Made by a program: the position numbers and the translations under genes
In this document: positions 44,169 through 55,202 of the stretch, in pieces
Layout: each line of letters starts with the position of its first letter
Position numbering within the stretch: position 1 is the stretch's first letter
DNA from: Takashimella koratensis
Taxonomy: Eukaryota; Basidiomycota; Tremellomycetes; Trichosporonales; Tetragoniomycetaceae
Direction: 5' to 3'
Assembly (NCBI GenBank): GCA_003116875.1
Contig: BCKT01000009.1
Span: 1,178,001-1,242,000 of the forward strand
Length of the DNA stretch: 64,000 nucleotides
Notes under the pieces: generated by a model
Told to the model about the DNA's origin: nothing
Databases searched by the model: none
What the model saw: the letters and a program-made list of their open reading frames with translations, nothing else

Positions 44169-47100
44169 CTAGTTGCTGTGTTGGATAGCCTTCCTCTCTG
44201 TCGCACCACCATTGCCAGCGAACATCACTGTCTTGCGATCTTTCGCCTCCGGAGCTACTCCGACAGGGCCGTACCCGCCGCCACCAGGTGTGTTGATAAC
44301 CACGCGATCTGCCTTGTCAGCTATTGCTTTGAGTGTGACGCTCACCTCCTGTGGTCATCGGGACAGTGTTCTTCCCGCCCATGTTGATGATTTTGTCATT
44401 ACCCTCGTCGTCCTTGGAGATCCACAAGTTGAGTCCAAGAGCTGCTGGCTCACCACCGTGCATACCGTACGGCTGGTATACTCGTCGTTCAGAGAGGATA
44501 GAGCAGAGTACTGGTCGGCGGAACTCGAGGTCACGAATGACGCCTTCGCCTCCCTGGTGCTGCCCCTTACCACCAGAGCCGGTTCGGAGCGCAAATTGCC
44601 TGAGAATGACGGGGTAACGCCGCTCCATGATCTCTGGGTCGGTGATACGAGTGTTGGTCATGTTTCTGATGATATCAGCCTGGTGTCGAGGAATATCCAC
44701 TCACGTTTGAGTCCCGCTTCGCCCAACCCAGGTAGGGCCTGCACCTGCGCCACCAGCAATGGTCTCGTAGAAGCCGAAAGACTTGTCTCCGTCATCGTAG
44801 CCAAAAGTTAGGTTCGCCATGCATCCATTGGAAGCAGCGCAAGCTTCGAAAGCCTTGAGGACGACATCGGTGATACGCTGAGACGTGAGGACGTTGCCAC
44901 CACATCTGTACTGATCAGCAATGACGAGAAGCGAAGAACTTACACTGCAGCGTTCATGCTTGGTCGCAACAGACTGCCATCTGGGATAATGATTTTGACC
45001 GGCTGAAGACAGCCTTGGTTGAGGGGGATGTCGGTTCCGAGCAAGCATCGCAGGGAGTAGATGACCGCCGAGTTGCAGATGGCAGGCGGAGCATTCCAGT
45101 TACCATAGACTTCGGGGCCGGTGCCGGTGAAGTCAAAGACAGCTTCACCTGTCTTAGAGTCGATGGTGATGGTGAGGCAGATAGGTGTACCGTCATCCAT
45201 TCGCTCCATCGCAGTCAAGGGACGACCCTCGTGGCGAACAGCGAAAGATTTGAGCAATTCGCGGACGGCTGTAGCCGCAGTTTCTTGAATTGCTCGCATG
45301 TACATGTGAACAACCGCCAGGCTGTACTTGGCGACCATAGCTCCAACAAGCTCAACACCCTTGTTCCTGTCGCGTGAGCTTAATCGTATGTATGAACTTA
45401 CGTTGCAGCGATTTGAGCGTGGACGTCAGAGATGTTGTCCGACAAGGTACGAGTACCACAAGAGTGCTTCGCTGGCTCGTCGACGAGCAGTCGAATAAGA
45501 CCGGCCTCGTCAAAGACACCACCAGAGACAACTTTGAATGTGACGATAGAAGCACCCTCGTCGAAGATGGTGCGAGACTGGGGAGGCATGGAGCCAGGTG
45601 CAATACCACCGACATCGGCGTGGTGGCCTCGAGATGCGGTGTCTGACGTAAGCGACGCCCCTCATAGCTTGACTCACAGAAAATGATTTCCTCGCCTGCT
45701 TCGTCAAAGACAGGAGTGACAACAGTAAAGTCGGGAAGGTGCACGCCTCCGGCAATTGGGTGATTGGAAAGAAGAACATCTCCAGGTCGAAGCTGGCCCT
45801 TCCAGTGATCGGCTTGCCACTTGACAGCAAACTGCATCGATCCAAGCATAGCTGGGACGTGAGGAGCGTTGGCGACAAGGTTACCCTCGGGGTCGAAAAG
45901 GGCACATGAGAAGTCGAGACGCTCTTTGATGTTCACCGAGACAGCGGTTTTCTGGAGAGAACGACCCATCTGCTCAGAGACAGCCATGAACCGATGAGCG
46001 AAGATGGACAACTGAACGGGGTCCACCGCGAGCTCTTGGGCGATCGAGGATTGGGTGTCATCTTGGTGGAGGTCGATGACAACATGCTCAGCGGTGATCA
46101 TCGCCCGAGCAGAGGGGTTGACGACGATGGTCTGTGTCTGGTCGACGAGGATTGCAGGACCACGGACGACAGTGTTGGCGGGAAGGTCGGCGAGCATGTA
46201 GAGGCCAGTTTGAACCCTTCCAACCGTGTCGAAGCAGACGTCGACAACGTCCGTGGGCTTGGAAGCGAGGCTTTTTGCCAATGCCACGTCGATCTGTTGG
46301 CTGAGGGACTGACGGTCCGAGTCGTCGGACCCACGGGCAATCGCTCGAATACGAATGTCGTCAATGCGGACTTGTCGATTGGGAAGAGAGAAGCCGAACT
46401 CGCGATGATGCTCCGCTTTGAAAGCACGCTCCCAGTCCCCATCCTGGGGCTCTTGGATCATGAGATTGGCGTCGGCGCCTTCGTAGCGCATGTTGAGATA
46501 ACGAATGGACTGGAGCTGCTGTTGTTCGAAACCTTGAGCGAGTAGAGGAGACTCGGATGACCTCTGAAGGTCCGCCAGGCGCGGTTCGAAGAGAGACTTG
46601 TCCGTGGCGAGACCAACAAAGCTCTCCTGGGACTCGTTGACCAAGTCGGCCATGTGGATACCGAACGCCGAGAGGATCGCGGACGACTTGTGTATGAGGA
46701 TACGAGAAATGCCGAGGGTGCGGGCGACATCACAGGCGACTTGACCCCCTGCGCCGCCAAAGACCGCCAAATGGTGGGACGCCGTCTCGTGCCCACGAGC
46801 CTCCGACAAGTTGCGGACGGGGTTGCACATTGTCTCCGACGCGACTTCGAGGAAGCCAAGCGCCACCTGGTCGGCAGTCTTGCTGGAACCAGTCTCTCCG
46901 TTGATCTGCTCGGTGAGAGCATGGAACTTTGCACGAACGACGTCGACATCAAGAGACTGGTCCTCGTTGGGGCCGAAGATCTTGGGGAAGTGTGATGGTT
47001 GAAGGCGACCAAGGAAGACGTTGGCGTCGGTGACGGTAAGGGGGCCGCCCTTTCGGTAGCAAGCAGGGCCTGGAGAGGCACCAGCTGACTCTGGCCCCAC

Positions 47101-48432
47101 ACGAAGCAGACCGTTCTCCCAGAAGAGAATGGAACCGCCACCTGCAGCTACAGTGCAGATGTCAAGCTGAGGGCTTTGGATGGCCACGCCGGCAGTGGTG
47201 GTCTCCATGATGTGTGAAAGTTGACCGTCGTACCGAGAGACGTCTGTCGAAGTACCTCCCATGTCGAAGCCGATAAGGGGTGTGGGTTTTGACTCGTCGA
47301 AGCATGTCCGGGAGTAACCGACGACACCACCAGCGGGTCCGGAGAGAATAGCGCGAAGGCCGGAGAAGAGAGAGGAGTCCACCACTACTCGTCAGCAAAC
47401 GTCCAGTTGATTCACTCACGTCCTCCGTCCGACTGCATGAACTGGAGCATCCCGGGGCGGATGTTCTTGAAGCTTTTCTCGAATCTACGAGATTAGCTTA
47501 GTCAATGGTGGTAGACTCACCCAGCGAGGTACCGCTTAAGCTCTGGTGTGAGGTAAGCATCCGCCGTGGCAGAGTGGGCACGCGGCACAATCCGGACCAT
47601 GGGTGATAGCTGGCTCGACAGTGAGACGTGGTGGAAGCCAACATCCAGAGCGAGTTGTCCAACGTCAATTTCGTGTTGAGGGTAGGTGTACGAGTGCAGG
47701 AAAGCGATGCAAATGGCTCTCAAACCCTGCGCATACAGCGCCTCCAAGTCTTTTCGGACCTCTTTGAGATCTATCTGTCAGCACGGACCGAGGACAAGTA
47801 ACGTACCTGGGGTTTTTGTCACCTGAACTCTCTCCCCACTGACACCAGTAAGTGTTGGGATACCCTCAATGGTGTACTCGTCGGCAACAAGGACTCGCTC
47901 ATCAACTTCCAACACCTGCTCATACAACATGGAGGGCTTGGTGACCGACAAGTCGAAAAGATCGGGTCGACTCTGATTTCCGATCGTCAAGAGGTCTTTG
48001 AAGCCTTTTGTCGTTAAGAAAGCAGTACGCTCGCCCTTTCGCTCCAAGAGAGCGTTGGTAGCCTGGACTTAGCACTGGTAGAGCATTTGGTACTCACGAC
48101 CGTGGTGCCCATGCGAATCAGCTCCACGCCGGATAGGTCCAAGAGCTCCCCTCGTGGGACCTTCTCCTCGTAGCCAATCTCAAGGACACGTCGAATAGCT
48201 TCGGTAGGAGCTGTATTGGTGAGTAATGGTCCAGACAGATGACTCACCATCTTCATAAGCAGCGTCAACCGAAAGCACTTTGAGGATGACTGGTGATCGG
48301 TTGCGGAACGTCGCATACACATCGCAGAAGGTTCCACCTAGCTCTGTTAGTGACCTCGACTGTGCTGCACCTCTCACCTCTGTCAATGGCAATCTTGATG
48401 CCTGCTGCACGTCTCTTGTCCACAACGGTCAT
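44169..48432 (-). CDS. 5-oxoprolinase (ATP-hydrolysing)
   Basis: Twelve exons (minus): 48432-48378, 48337-48248, 48210-48098, 48062-47807, 47770-47521, 47484-47420, 47384-45678, 45642-45402, 45366-44944, 44905-44705, 44665-44346, 44308-44169; 1286 aa, the usual length for eukaryotic 5-oxoprolinase. The HyuA half begins [15 protein letters not shown], continues [15 protein letters not shown] and [17 protein letters not shown]. The HyuB half includes [45 protein letters not shown] and TPGGGGYG. It converts 5-oxo-L-proline plus ATP to glutamate. The related hydantoinase subgroup is a possible alternative. It heads a presumed catabolic cluster, divergent from the aminotransferase across 328 bp. 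The small first exons are fixed by phase and motif. Confidence 0.92.
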
Positions 48433-48760
48433 GGTTATTGATGGGTGATGGTGAGTGTATGCTGTCACTGGCGCTCAAACTGCCGGCTTTTAATGGAGCG
48501 GTCATGCACCAGGGTATAGTGCTCCGAACCCCCTCGGGGCAGGCTTCCCTGTGACGGACCAAATATCCGTGCATCTGACCAGATTTCCTTGCGGCTTACC
48601 TTCTCGGATATTTGCTGCGTGAGCCCGCGGCTCCGACTCGACGTGGTTCTCGGTCACATCCGGGAGAGGATTCGCTGGTTTCGATCCGTGGACAGACTTT
48701 GTGACTTGTAATTCTTCGCATTCGCTACCACACCATTGCAGCATCTTCAAACACGCCAGA
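48433..48760. promoter_or_regulatory. Divergent promoter: 5-oxoprolinase / aminotransferase
   Basis: 328 bp. It contains CGCGGCTCCG at 48626-48635, which recurs in the next divergent promoter (51293-51302), and an AT-rich CATTAAAAG on the minus strand about 55 bp upstream of the 5-oxoprolinase ATG. CGG-rich segments are typical of Zn2Cys6 targets. Confidence 0.4.
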
Positions 48761-50028
48761 ATGACCGTCATCGACTCCAACCCCTTCTCGGCAACGCCGT
48801 ACACCCCGCCTGATGCCATGTTCGAGCTGAAAGCGGCATACGATCGGGACGAATGTGAGCTTGATAGTCCTTCTTCAACTGACTCTCAGCTCCTATTAAG
48901 ATCACCCTCGGTCCCGGTGCATACCAGGACAACAACGGTCGGGCGTGGATCCTCCCTTCGGTGGCCGGCGCGGAGAAGGCAATGGCGGCTTCGCATCCTG
49001 GTCACGAATACCTTCCCATCCTCGGTCTCCCAGCCTTCCGCCAGGCAGCTCGCGAGGTTATCTTCGGAACTAAATCGTCGCTCTTGTCCTCCGGTCGCAT
49101 CGCCTCCGTGCAGAGTACTTCGGGTACAGGTGCCATTCACATCGCCGCCATTTACCTGCGAGACTTTTACTCGTCTTCGGCCAAAGTTTACGTTTCCAAC
49201 CCGTCATGGTCGAATCACCGCGTCATGTTCGAGTACGTCGGGTTTACCGTAGTCGACTACCCCTATTGGAACGCTGCCGACAAAAGCGTGGACGTGAAGG
49301 GGATGTTGGCGTGCATGGAAGAGGCGGAAGTGGGGAGTATCTTCATCCTGCACCCCTGTGCACACAACCCGACAGGCTGCGACCTGACTCACGAGCAGTG
49401 GGAGCAGGTTGGAGCGGTGATTAAGCGCCGCGGTCTTATCCCTATCCTTGACTCTGCATACCAAGGGTTTGCATCAGGTGATCTCGACAACGACGCGTGG
49501 CCGATTCGCCGACTTCTCGAGGGCTTTGAGCTGCCCGGTCTCGTCTGCCAGTCATTTTCAAAGTCCATGGGTCTCTACGGCGAGCGAGTCGGAGCCCTTC
49601 ACGTTGTCCTCCCGCCAAACTCCCCCGAGACTCTGGTGCGCAATATCGAATCACAGATTGGCTGGATCTCCCGCAAAGAGATCTCGGTTCCGGGTCGATA
49701 CGGTGCCACTATTGCGGCCACCGTTTGGTCGGACCCGACTTTGCGTGACCAGTGGCGTGCGGACATGAAAACGATGTCAGGACGAATCACCGAAATGCGA
49801 CGGGCTGTTGTGGACGGCCTCACCGCTCGCAAGACCCCCGGTGACTGGTCGCACATCACTCGGCAGATTGGCATGTTCTCGTACACTGGGATCAGCCGAG
49901 AGCACGTCTTGAAGTTGAGGGAAAAGCACATTTACATGGCGGAGAATGGCAGAGCGTCGATCAGTGGTCTCAACACTGGAAACGTAGACTACTTTTGCCA
50001 GTGTGTTCACGATGTCCTCACCGCTTGA
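48761..50028 (+). CDS. Class I PLP-dependent aminotransferase (aspartate-aminotransferase type)
   Basis: Two exons, 48761-48854 and 48890-50028, with a 35-nt intron; 410 aa. Fold-type I motifs are ITLGPGAYQDNNGRAW, STSGTGAIHIAA, HPCAHNPTGCDLT, the PLP-binding SFSKSMGLYGERVGAL (Schiff-base Lys256) and the ending RASISGLNTGNVDYF, which has the substrate-carboxylate Arg region of aspartate/aromatic aminotransferases. No mitochondrial presequence, so cytosolic. In this cluster it could transaminate glutamate with an alpha-keto acid, linking 5-oxoprolinase output to the keto-acid enzymes next door. The exact amino acid specificity cannot be read. Confidence 0.92.
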
Positions 50029-50062
50029 GTGCACTGTTCTATAGGGTATATGCATCCTTCTA

Positions 50063-51241
50063 TTAGAATACAGACTTTTGTTCGGCTACGACATACGGAA
50101 GGCGCCCCGTTTCGACAGCGTGCTTGAGATTGCGCATGCACACTGCCTCCATTTCGGTCTGTGTCTCGACTGTGACTGTCCCGACGTGAGGGAGGCAAAC
50201 AACATTCTCCAGTGCAAGGAGCTCCAAGGGGATGTGGGGCTCGTTGTCGTATACGTCGAAGCCCGCTCCGGCAATTTGTCCCGTACTCACCGCCTTGATG
50301 AGCGCTGCCTCGTCGACAATCGGTCCTCTCGCAGTGTTGATTAAGATGGCGCTTGACTTCATCAAACCAAATTGCTCGCTCGAAACCAAGCCTTTGGTGT
50401 GCTGGTTCAATGGCGTGTGGACCGAAATCACGTCACTCGTCTGTAAAAGCTCATTGAAGGTCACGTATACCGCGCCGGTCGCTCGCTCGACATCCTCTGC
50501 TGCGCGATTTCGGCTGTAGTACTGAATCTTCATCCGAAATGCGACCGCTCGTTTAGCCAAGGCACTGCCTATTCCTCCGAGGCCAAGAATACCCAAGACC
50601 TTGCCTTGGGGGTCGTTGGACAAGGGAATGCGCGAGTTGAAAGTTCCGGTGTGAGCGTGGGCCAAGGCCTTGGGGAACTGCCGGAGGCAGCTGAGAATTA
50701 GGAACATGGCGGTGTCGGCGGTGGGTGTATCGGCGACGAAGGGGACGTTGGCCACTTGGATCCCTCGAGCGGAGCAGGACGCCACGTTGACTAGATGGTG
50801 AGTCTTCAACCAGAAATATGCGGCTTACTTTGATCACTGTACCTGTCAGTATCGGTTCAAATTCTTGTCACCTACTATCCAGCGCCGTTGTGTGCAATGC
50901 ACCGTACCGTCGACGGAAGCTTCTGGATCACCTCTTCATCAAATGGTCCCGTGATCTGTAGTCAGCCAGTGATAAGCTGTTTTACATACTTTCAAGGATT
51001 TCGAAGCCTTAAAATGACGATAGATAGCGGTGACACCTTCGTACTTGGTTTCAAGGTCATCGAGAAATTCTGCGCGAGACCTGCTGGTCATGCGCTTTGA
51101 GGAGGTCAATATCGCTTTGCGAGGGTTGTTACGACTCACCACAATCTCGGCTGAGCCAGCGAGCGCCTCAAACGCGCTGTGCGCCAGATCGATCTCGTCG
51201 AGGAACAAGACTTTGGGTTGGGTCTCGAGAGTGATGGTCAT
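50063..51241 (-). CDS. D-isomer-specific 2-hydroxyacid dehydrogenase (glyoxylate/hydroxypyruvate reductase-like)
   Basis: Five exons (minus): 51241-51140, 51094-50990, 50955-50876, 50836-50829, 50790-50063; 340 aa. The catalytic pocket AHNGAGYDQI is assembled only by an 8-nt exon (50829-50836). NAD-binding GLGGIGSALAKR, catalytic Arg in NTARGPIVDE, Glu in DVYDNEP and His in LPHVGT complete the family. The enzyme reduces 2-keto acids to D-2-hydroxy acids with NAD(P)H. The 45-nt intron 1 ends in AAAG; the neighbouring CAG would break frame. Convergent with the aminotransferase (34 bp between stops) and divergent from the aldolase across 266 bp. Confidence 0.9.
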
Positions 51242-51507
51242 CTTCGCTTGCTTGCCAGCTGCCACACCTCGCGCCCACGGGTATTTATTGGACGCGGCTC
51301 CGCGGAGACTTCGCCAAATTTAACAGATGCCGTGTAGCAAGATTGCTCGCAGCAAACTTCCGTGGTAAGGAAGGAGAATAAGCGGGCTGGCAGTTTCCGC
51401 ATGTGACTGTCGGTCGTCAAAACTCGCAGAGACCCCCCGTCTACATCATTCTGCATCCTCTCCTTGCCTTTCGAGCAATTGACAGCAGTATTCAGCACTA
51501 CTCCAGG
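51242..51507. promoter_or_regulatory. Divergent promoter: 2-hydroxyacid dehydrogenase / aldolase
   Basis: 266 bp. CTCCGCGGAG palindrome at 51298-51307 overlaps CGCGGCTCCG (51293-51302), which is shared with the 5-oxoprolinase promoter. AATAAATA on the minus strand about 40 bp before the dehydrogenase ATG may be its TATA element. Confidence 0.4.
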
Positions 51508-52507
51508 ATGACCACCGCGACCCCCCCTCCCTCAGGCATCTACACGCCGTTGGTGACGTTCTTCACACCCGACTACACCCTCGACCTCGAGGCCATCACA
51601 GCGCATGCTTTGCGGATGGCAGCTGGCGGTGTTGCTGGGCTCGTTATCCAGGGTTCGAACGGTGAAGCTGTCCATCTCGACGAGGAGGAACGGCAGCTCG
51701 CTGTGCGCACTGTGCGGAAAGCGCTCTCGGATGCCGGCCATGAGTCCGTCGCCTTGATCGTCGGTTGCGGGGCGCCGTCTAAGGTCGCTACGGTGAAGCT
51801 TGCCAAGCAGGCAAAGGAGGCCGGAGGTGACTTTGCCCTCGTCCTCCCACCTAGCTACTGGCCAGGAGCGATGTCTAAGCCGGTTCTCATCAATTTCTTC
51901 AAAGCCGTCGCCGATGAGTCGCCCCTGCCCGTGCTCATCTACAACTTCCCCATGGTCGCCAACGGCGTTAACATCGACTCGGACACGATGCTCGAGCTCG
52001 CCGCCCACCCCAACATCGTTGGTTGCAAGCTTACTTGCGGGGTGAGTCGACCTGAAAAGACGGTGCTGACCCTACAGAACATCGGAAACCTTCACCGAAT
52101 CTGTGCCCACACTTCTCATACCCAGTTCTCAGTACTCTCTGGCAAGGGCGAGTTCGCCTTGCACGCGTTTGTTGGTGGGGCATCTGGGTGCATTGCGGCA
52201 TTGACCAACATGTAGGTGATCCGTCAGTCTTGAAGCTGACCGCAGCGCTCCCAAATGTCACGTCGCCCTTCACAACGCGTACCAAAAAGGCGATCTCGCT
52301 GCCGCCAAGCGCATCCAAGACGTTATCTCGGACGCCGACTTGGCACAGAGCAAGCTTGGTACGGGTGGACTCAAGTTGGCAGTGTCCCACTACTTTGGGT
52401 ACGGCTCGGGGAGGGCGCGCAGCCCCCTTCCGGACGGCAAGGAGGAGTCCCTCAATGCTCAGAAGGCAGTGCTGGATGTTTTGGTCAAGTTGGAGAAAAG
52501 CTTGTAG
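51508..52507 (+). CDS. DHDPS/NAL-family aldolase (4-hydroxy-2-oxoglutarate aldolase-like)
   Basis: Three exons: 51508-52041, 52078-52211, 52246-52507; 309 aa. The (beta/alpha)8 aldolase family is shown by IQGSNGEAVHLDEEER (GxxGE phosphate/keto-acid loop), LIYNFP with proton-relay Tyr145 and VGCKLTCG with Schiff-base Lys174. It should cleave or form a pyruvate-containing keto acid. Fungal relatives include 4-hydroxy-2-oxoglutarate and keto-deoxy-sugar aldolases. Intron 1 is 36 nt (52042-52077) and intron 2 is 34 nt; the first is a multiple of three without stop, so it can be misread as a 12-residue insertion next to the active-site lysine. Cytosolic. Confidence 0.9.
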
Positions 52508-52687
52508 TCAACTGCATACATTTGATGCACTGTTTGTTACCATTGCCAGTGGAACACTTCAGGTATGCCACACGGACGCAGAGTTGAATGACACCTCCGT
52601 GAGACATTCTGCTCTTCTCGTTATTTTCCCATAACGTAGCAGGAACCGAACCTAAGCGTAAGCCATGGCAGTCTTGCAATTCCCCCC

Positions 52688-52732
<45 letters not shown>

Positions 52733-52857
52733 ACTCATGTTAGCGGTCAAGACTGCATAGGATTTGGAGCGCATTTCTATATATATATAGGAGAAAAAAC
52801 AATCTGAATGATCTTGAAAAGAGAGGGCAGGCACGTAAGAGGAGTGCCTCGATGAGT
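52508..52857. other. Convergent spacer holding a long poly-C run
   Basis: Between the aldolase stop and the MFS carrier stop. Apart from the C44 tract (separate entry) and an AT-rich TATATATATAGG segment near 52782, nothing is seen. Confidence 0.6.
52682..52732. repeat. Poly-C homopolymer, C6-T-C44
   Basis: Six C residues, one T, then 44 uninterrupted C residues (52689-52732). It lies in the 3' intergenic space between two convergent genes. The true length may differ, since such runs are hard to sequence and assemble. Confidence 0.9.
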
Positions 52858-54813
52858 TTAAAGGTAGAATCTGAGATTGAGGCGTCAGTGATCACCCTGA
52901 AGTGGCTGAAAACTACTGACTTGAAGTGTGGGTTCTCGTCAGCGAGCTCGGGCTGGTCCTTTGCTCCAGCCGCGACCAACCCCTCGCGCTTCTTGTTTTG
53001 GTACTTCAAAACAAGAGCAGTGACGACTGTGACAGCCAGACCTAAGGCTGAGAGTCCAATAGAGATGTACAACGACTGGAAGTACCTCGGGGCGAGGGTC
53101 GAGCTGTAGATGGTACCGATACTAGGAAATGTCAGACGAAGAATTCAATACAGCCAGTGACTTACGCAGCGCCAGAGGAGTTGCCGATCATTTGGTTGAT
53201 ACCGAGAGCGGTAGTGCGTTTGTAGTGACCCGCAGTGTTGTTGGAAATCCAGCTTACGTTCAGACCGGGGACGATGTAAAGTCCTGAGATGGTTAGTTGT
53301 TGTACTGGGATCCTACCCACCAAGTGCACAAATGAACACTCCGGCGTATCGCCCGTGGATGTTGTCGCTCCCAACCAAAACACCGTAACCTGTGGCGTCA
53401 GCTTCGCTCAAACAACGGGACCAAAGTACCTACCAATCAACATGAAAACGAAACCGAGCGCAATGAAGGGGCTGCGAACACCGAAGCGGTCACTGAGCCG
53501 AGCAGTGATGAGGAACGAAATGGCTCCGACGAAGTATACAGGCACAGTGAGGAGCTGAGCGTTGACGTTGCTGTAGCCCATTCCGGAGATGATGGCGGGC
53601 ATGAAAGTGCTCAGGCCGTAGAGGGTGATGTCGCCACAGAACTGAATAACACCAGTGGCGTAGGTTTTCCAGTCAAGGAGACCGCGGGCAACTTCGCTCC
53701 ATGTGAACTTCTCGTTGGGGTTGTAGTGGCGTTTGTTCAGTTCGTATCGGATGGCAGCAGCCTGGCGCTCCTCAGCGTTGAGGAACCAAGCCTTGTCAAT
53801 TGTGTTGGGAACCCAAAAGTATGCGATTGGAGCCAAGAGAAAAGACAGAATGCCTTCAACCTGTGATGAGGTTAGGTGGGTAGTACCAAAGGAACCCACA
53901 ATGTAAAGGTATTGCCACCCGACGATGGAGCCGCTCTCGATGTGGATCAGACCATATGCAATAAGACCACCAAACGCCCCGGAAGCAGCCTGTGAGAGTC
54001 AGCTTTAATTTCATGCGATTAGTGAGAGACTTACAGAACAGGTGAAGATGTACGACATTCGGCGACCAATCTCCTCTCGACGATAAGTCATGAAGAGGTA
54101 ACTACGATCAGTACTCGTTACAGTTTCAGACCCACACAGTGATGCACGGAAAAAGCCCAGCTTCAAAAACACCTAGAAGCACACGGATAGCGATGAGAGC
54201 GTTGTAGTCCTTGGCAAAGGCAGTAGCGATGGTGAGGGCACCCCAACAAAGAGTTGACCCGGACAAGATGATCCGAGGGGTGATGATCTTGAGCAAATTG
54301 GCCCAGACCGGTTCAAAGACGACGTATCTATGGAATTAGTGTGCACATCCGAGGGCGAAACGTACGTGGCATAGACCACGCTGACGGCTGCAGAGTACTG
54401 GTTTGCTGCATCAGGTGAGCAGATGTTTGATTGAATCCCTTACCGGTCAAGTTGAGCGTTGTGGTGATCGAGGGCGTCGCGATTTTGGCGTTGCCACTAA
54501 GTTACGTAAGACTTTTTTGTCATGCCAACATCGACCACTTACATGTTGCCTCGGTCCAAGAAAGACATGAGGTAGAGTACCTGACTCGATCAGCTCTGCC
54601 AAAGGAGGTCAACTCACGCCCATGATGGAAACTAAAAAGGTGTCCATCTTTCTGGTGAGATGCTTCTCCATTTTGGGGTCGAGGTATGGCTCTTGCCCGT
54701 CGTTCTCCATGACGCAGACGTTGGCCTCGGCATCCTGGGTCTTGAGTTCCTGCGATAGGTTAGCACAGTTTATGTACGAAGAAGTAATTGCTCACCTCTG
54801 AAGCGGACGACAT
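52858..54813 (-). CDS. MFS carboxylate/vitamin carrier, Dal5/Tna1-like
   Basis: Thirteen exons (minus): 54813-54796, 54749-54618, 54580-54543, 54496-54444, 54405-54366, 54327-54136, 54101-54035, 53989-53900, 53860-53434, 53389-53321, 53283-53166, 53121-52921, 52870-52858; 485 aa. Signature segments are YLMSFLDRGNIGNAKI, RVLLGVFEAGLFPCI, GLYIVPGLNVSWISNNTAGH and the family-typical tail ENPHFKFYL, whose last residues come from a 13-nt coding exon. This is the anion:cation symporter branch that imports nicotinate, allantoate and similar carboxylates. In the cluster it probably brings in the substrate. Divergent from the Zn2Cys6 regulator gene. Confidence 0.92.
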
Positions 54814-55202
54814 GGTGGCTATGGGGGGATGGGGGGATAGGGTGTGTTGCGGTAAGGGCAAGAAATGCCACTAGCTGAGGTCTGGTCAGTACTTATAATC
54901 ACGTAGCCTCATCAGCTGACAGCTATCTAAGAAGACCGTTTGCGAGTCTGTCCGAGTGACCACATTGAGAACAGCGGTGCATGTATCCGAAGGCGATGGA
55001 TAGAACTGAATCTACGCGACGAATCTCATTGGGGCGAACTTCCGAGTCGGCCGCGCGGGTTCACCGGAGTTTTGCTCCTGAAGAGATCACGGGACAGGGT
55101 CAGATCTAGGAGCCCAGGGCGACGGCCAACTTCGCTTGGTGTTATACAAATACCAAGGTCGGAGCATACATCCTCGCTCGACGGTGGGAGCACACATCCT
55201 CT
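54814..55202. promoter_or_regulatory. Divergent promoter: MFS carrier / Zn2Cys6 regulator
   Basis: 389 bp. It contains the dyad motif CCGGAGTTTTGCTCCTG (55064-55080) preceded by CGAGTCGGCCGCGCGGG (55044-55060). The reverse complement of 48620-48640 in the 5-oxoprolinase promoter matches 55044-55064 at 17 of 21 positions. TTATAAG on the minus strand at 54893-54900 may serve the carrier. Confidence 0.45.
55064..55080 (+). promoter_or_regulatory. Candidate cluster-regulator site, copy 1
   Basis: CCGGAGTTTTGCTCCTG: GGAG and CTCC half sites in inverted orientation separated by 5 bp, next to a CGG triplet. This geometry is usual for Zn2Cys6 dimers. It occurs again with one mismatch at 58676-58692. 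Confidence 0.5.

Noticed and set aside
45402..45678. Apparent frameshift late in the 5-oxoprolinase gene
   Set aside because: An intron (45677-45643) with GTGAGT donor and CAG acceptor restores the [12 protein letters not shown] motif; no mutation is needed.
52652..52834. Open frame encoding a 17-residue glycine run
   Set aside because: Produced by the poly-C tract read on the minus strand; lies in the 3' spacer between convergent genes.
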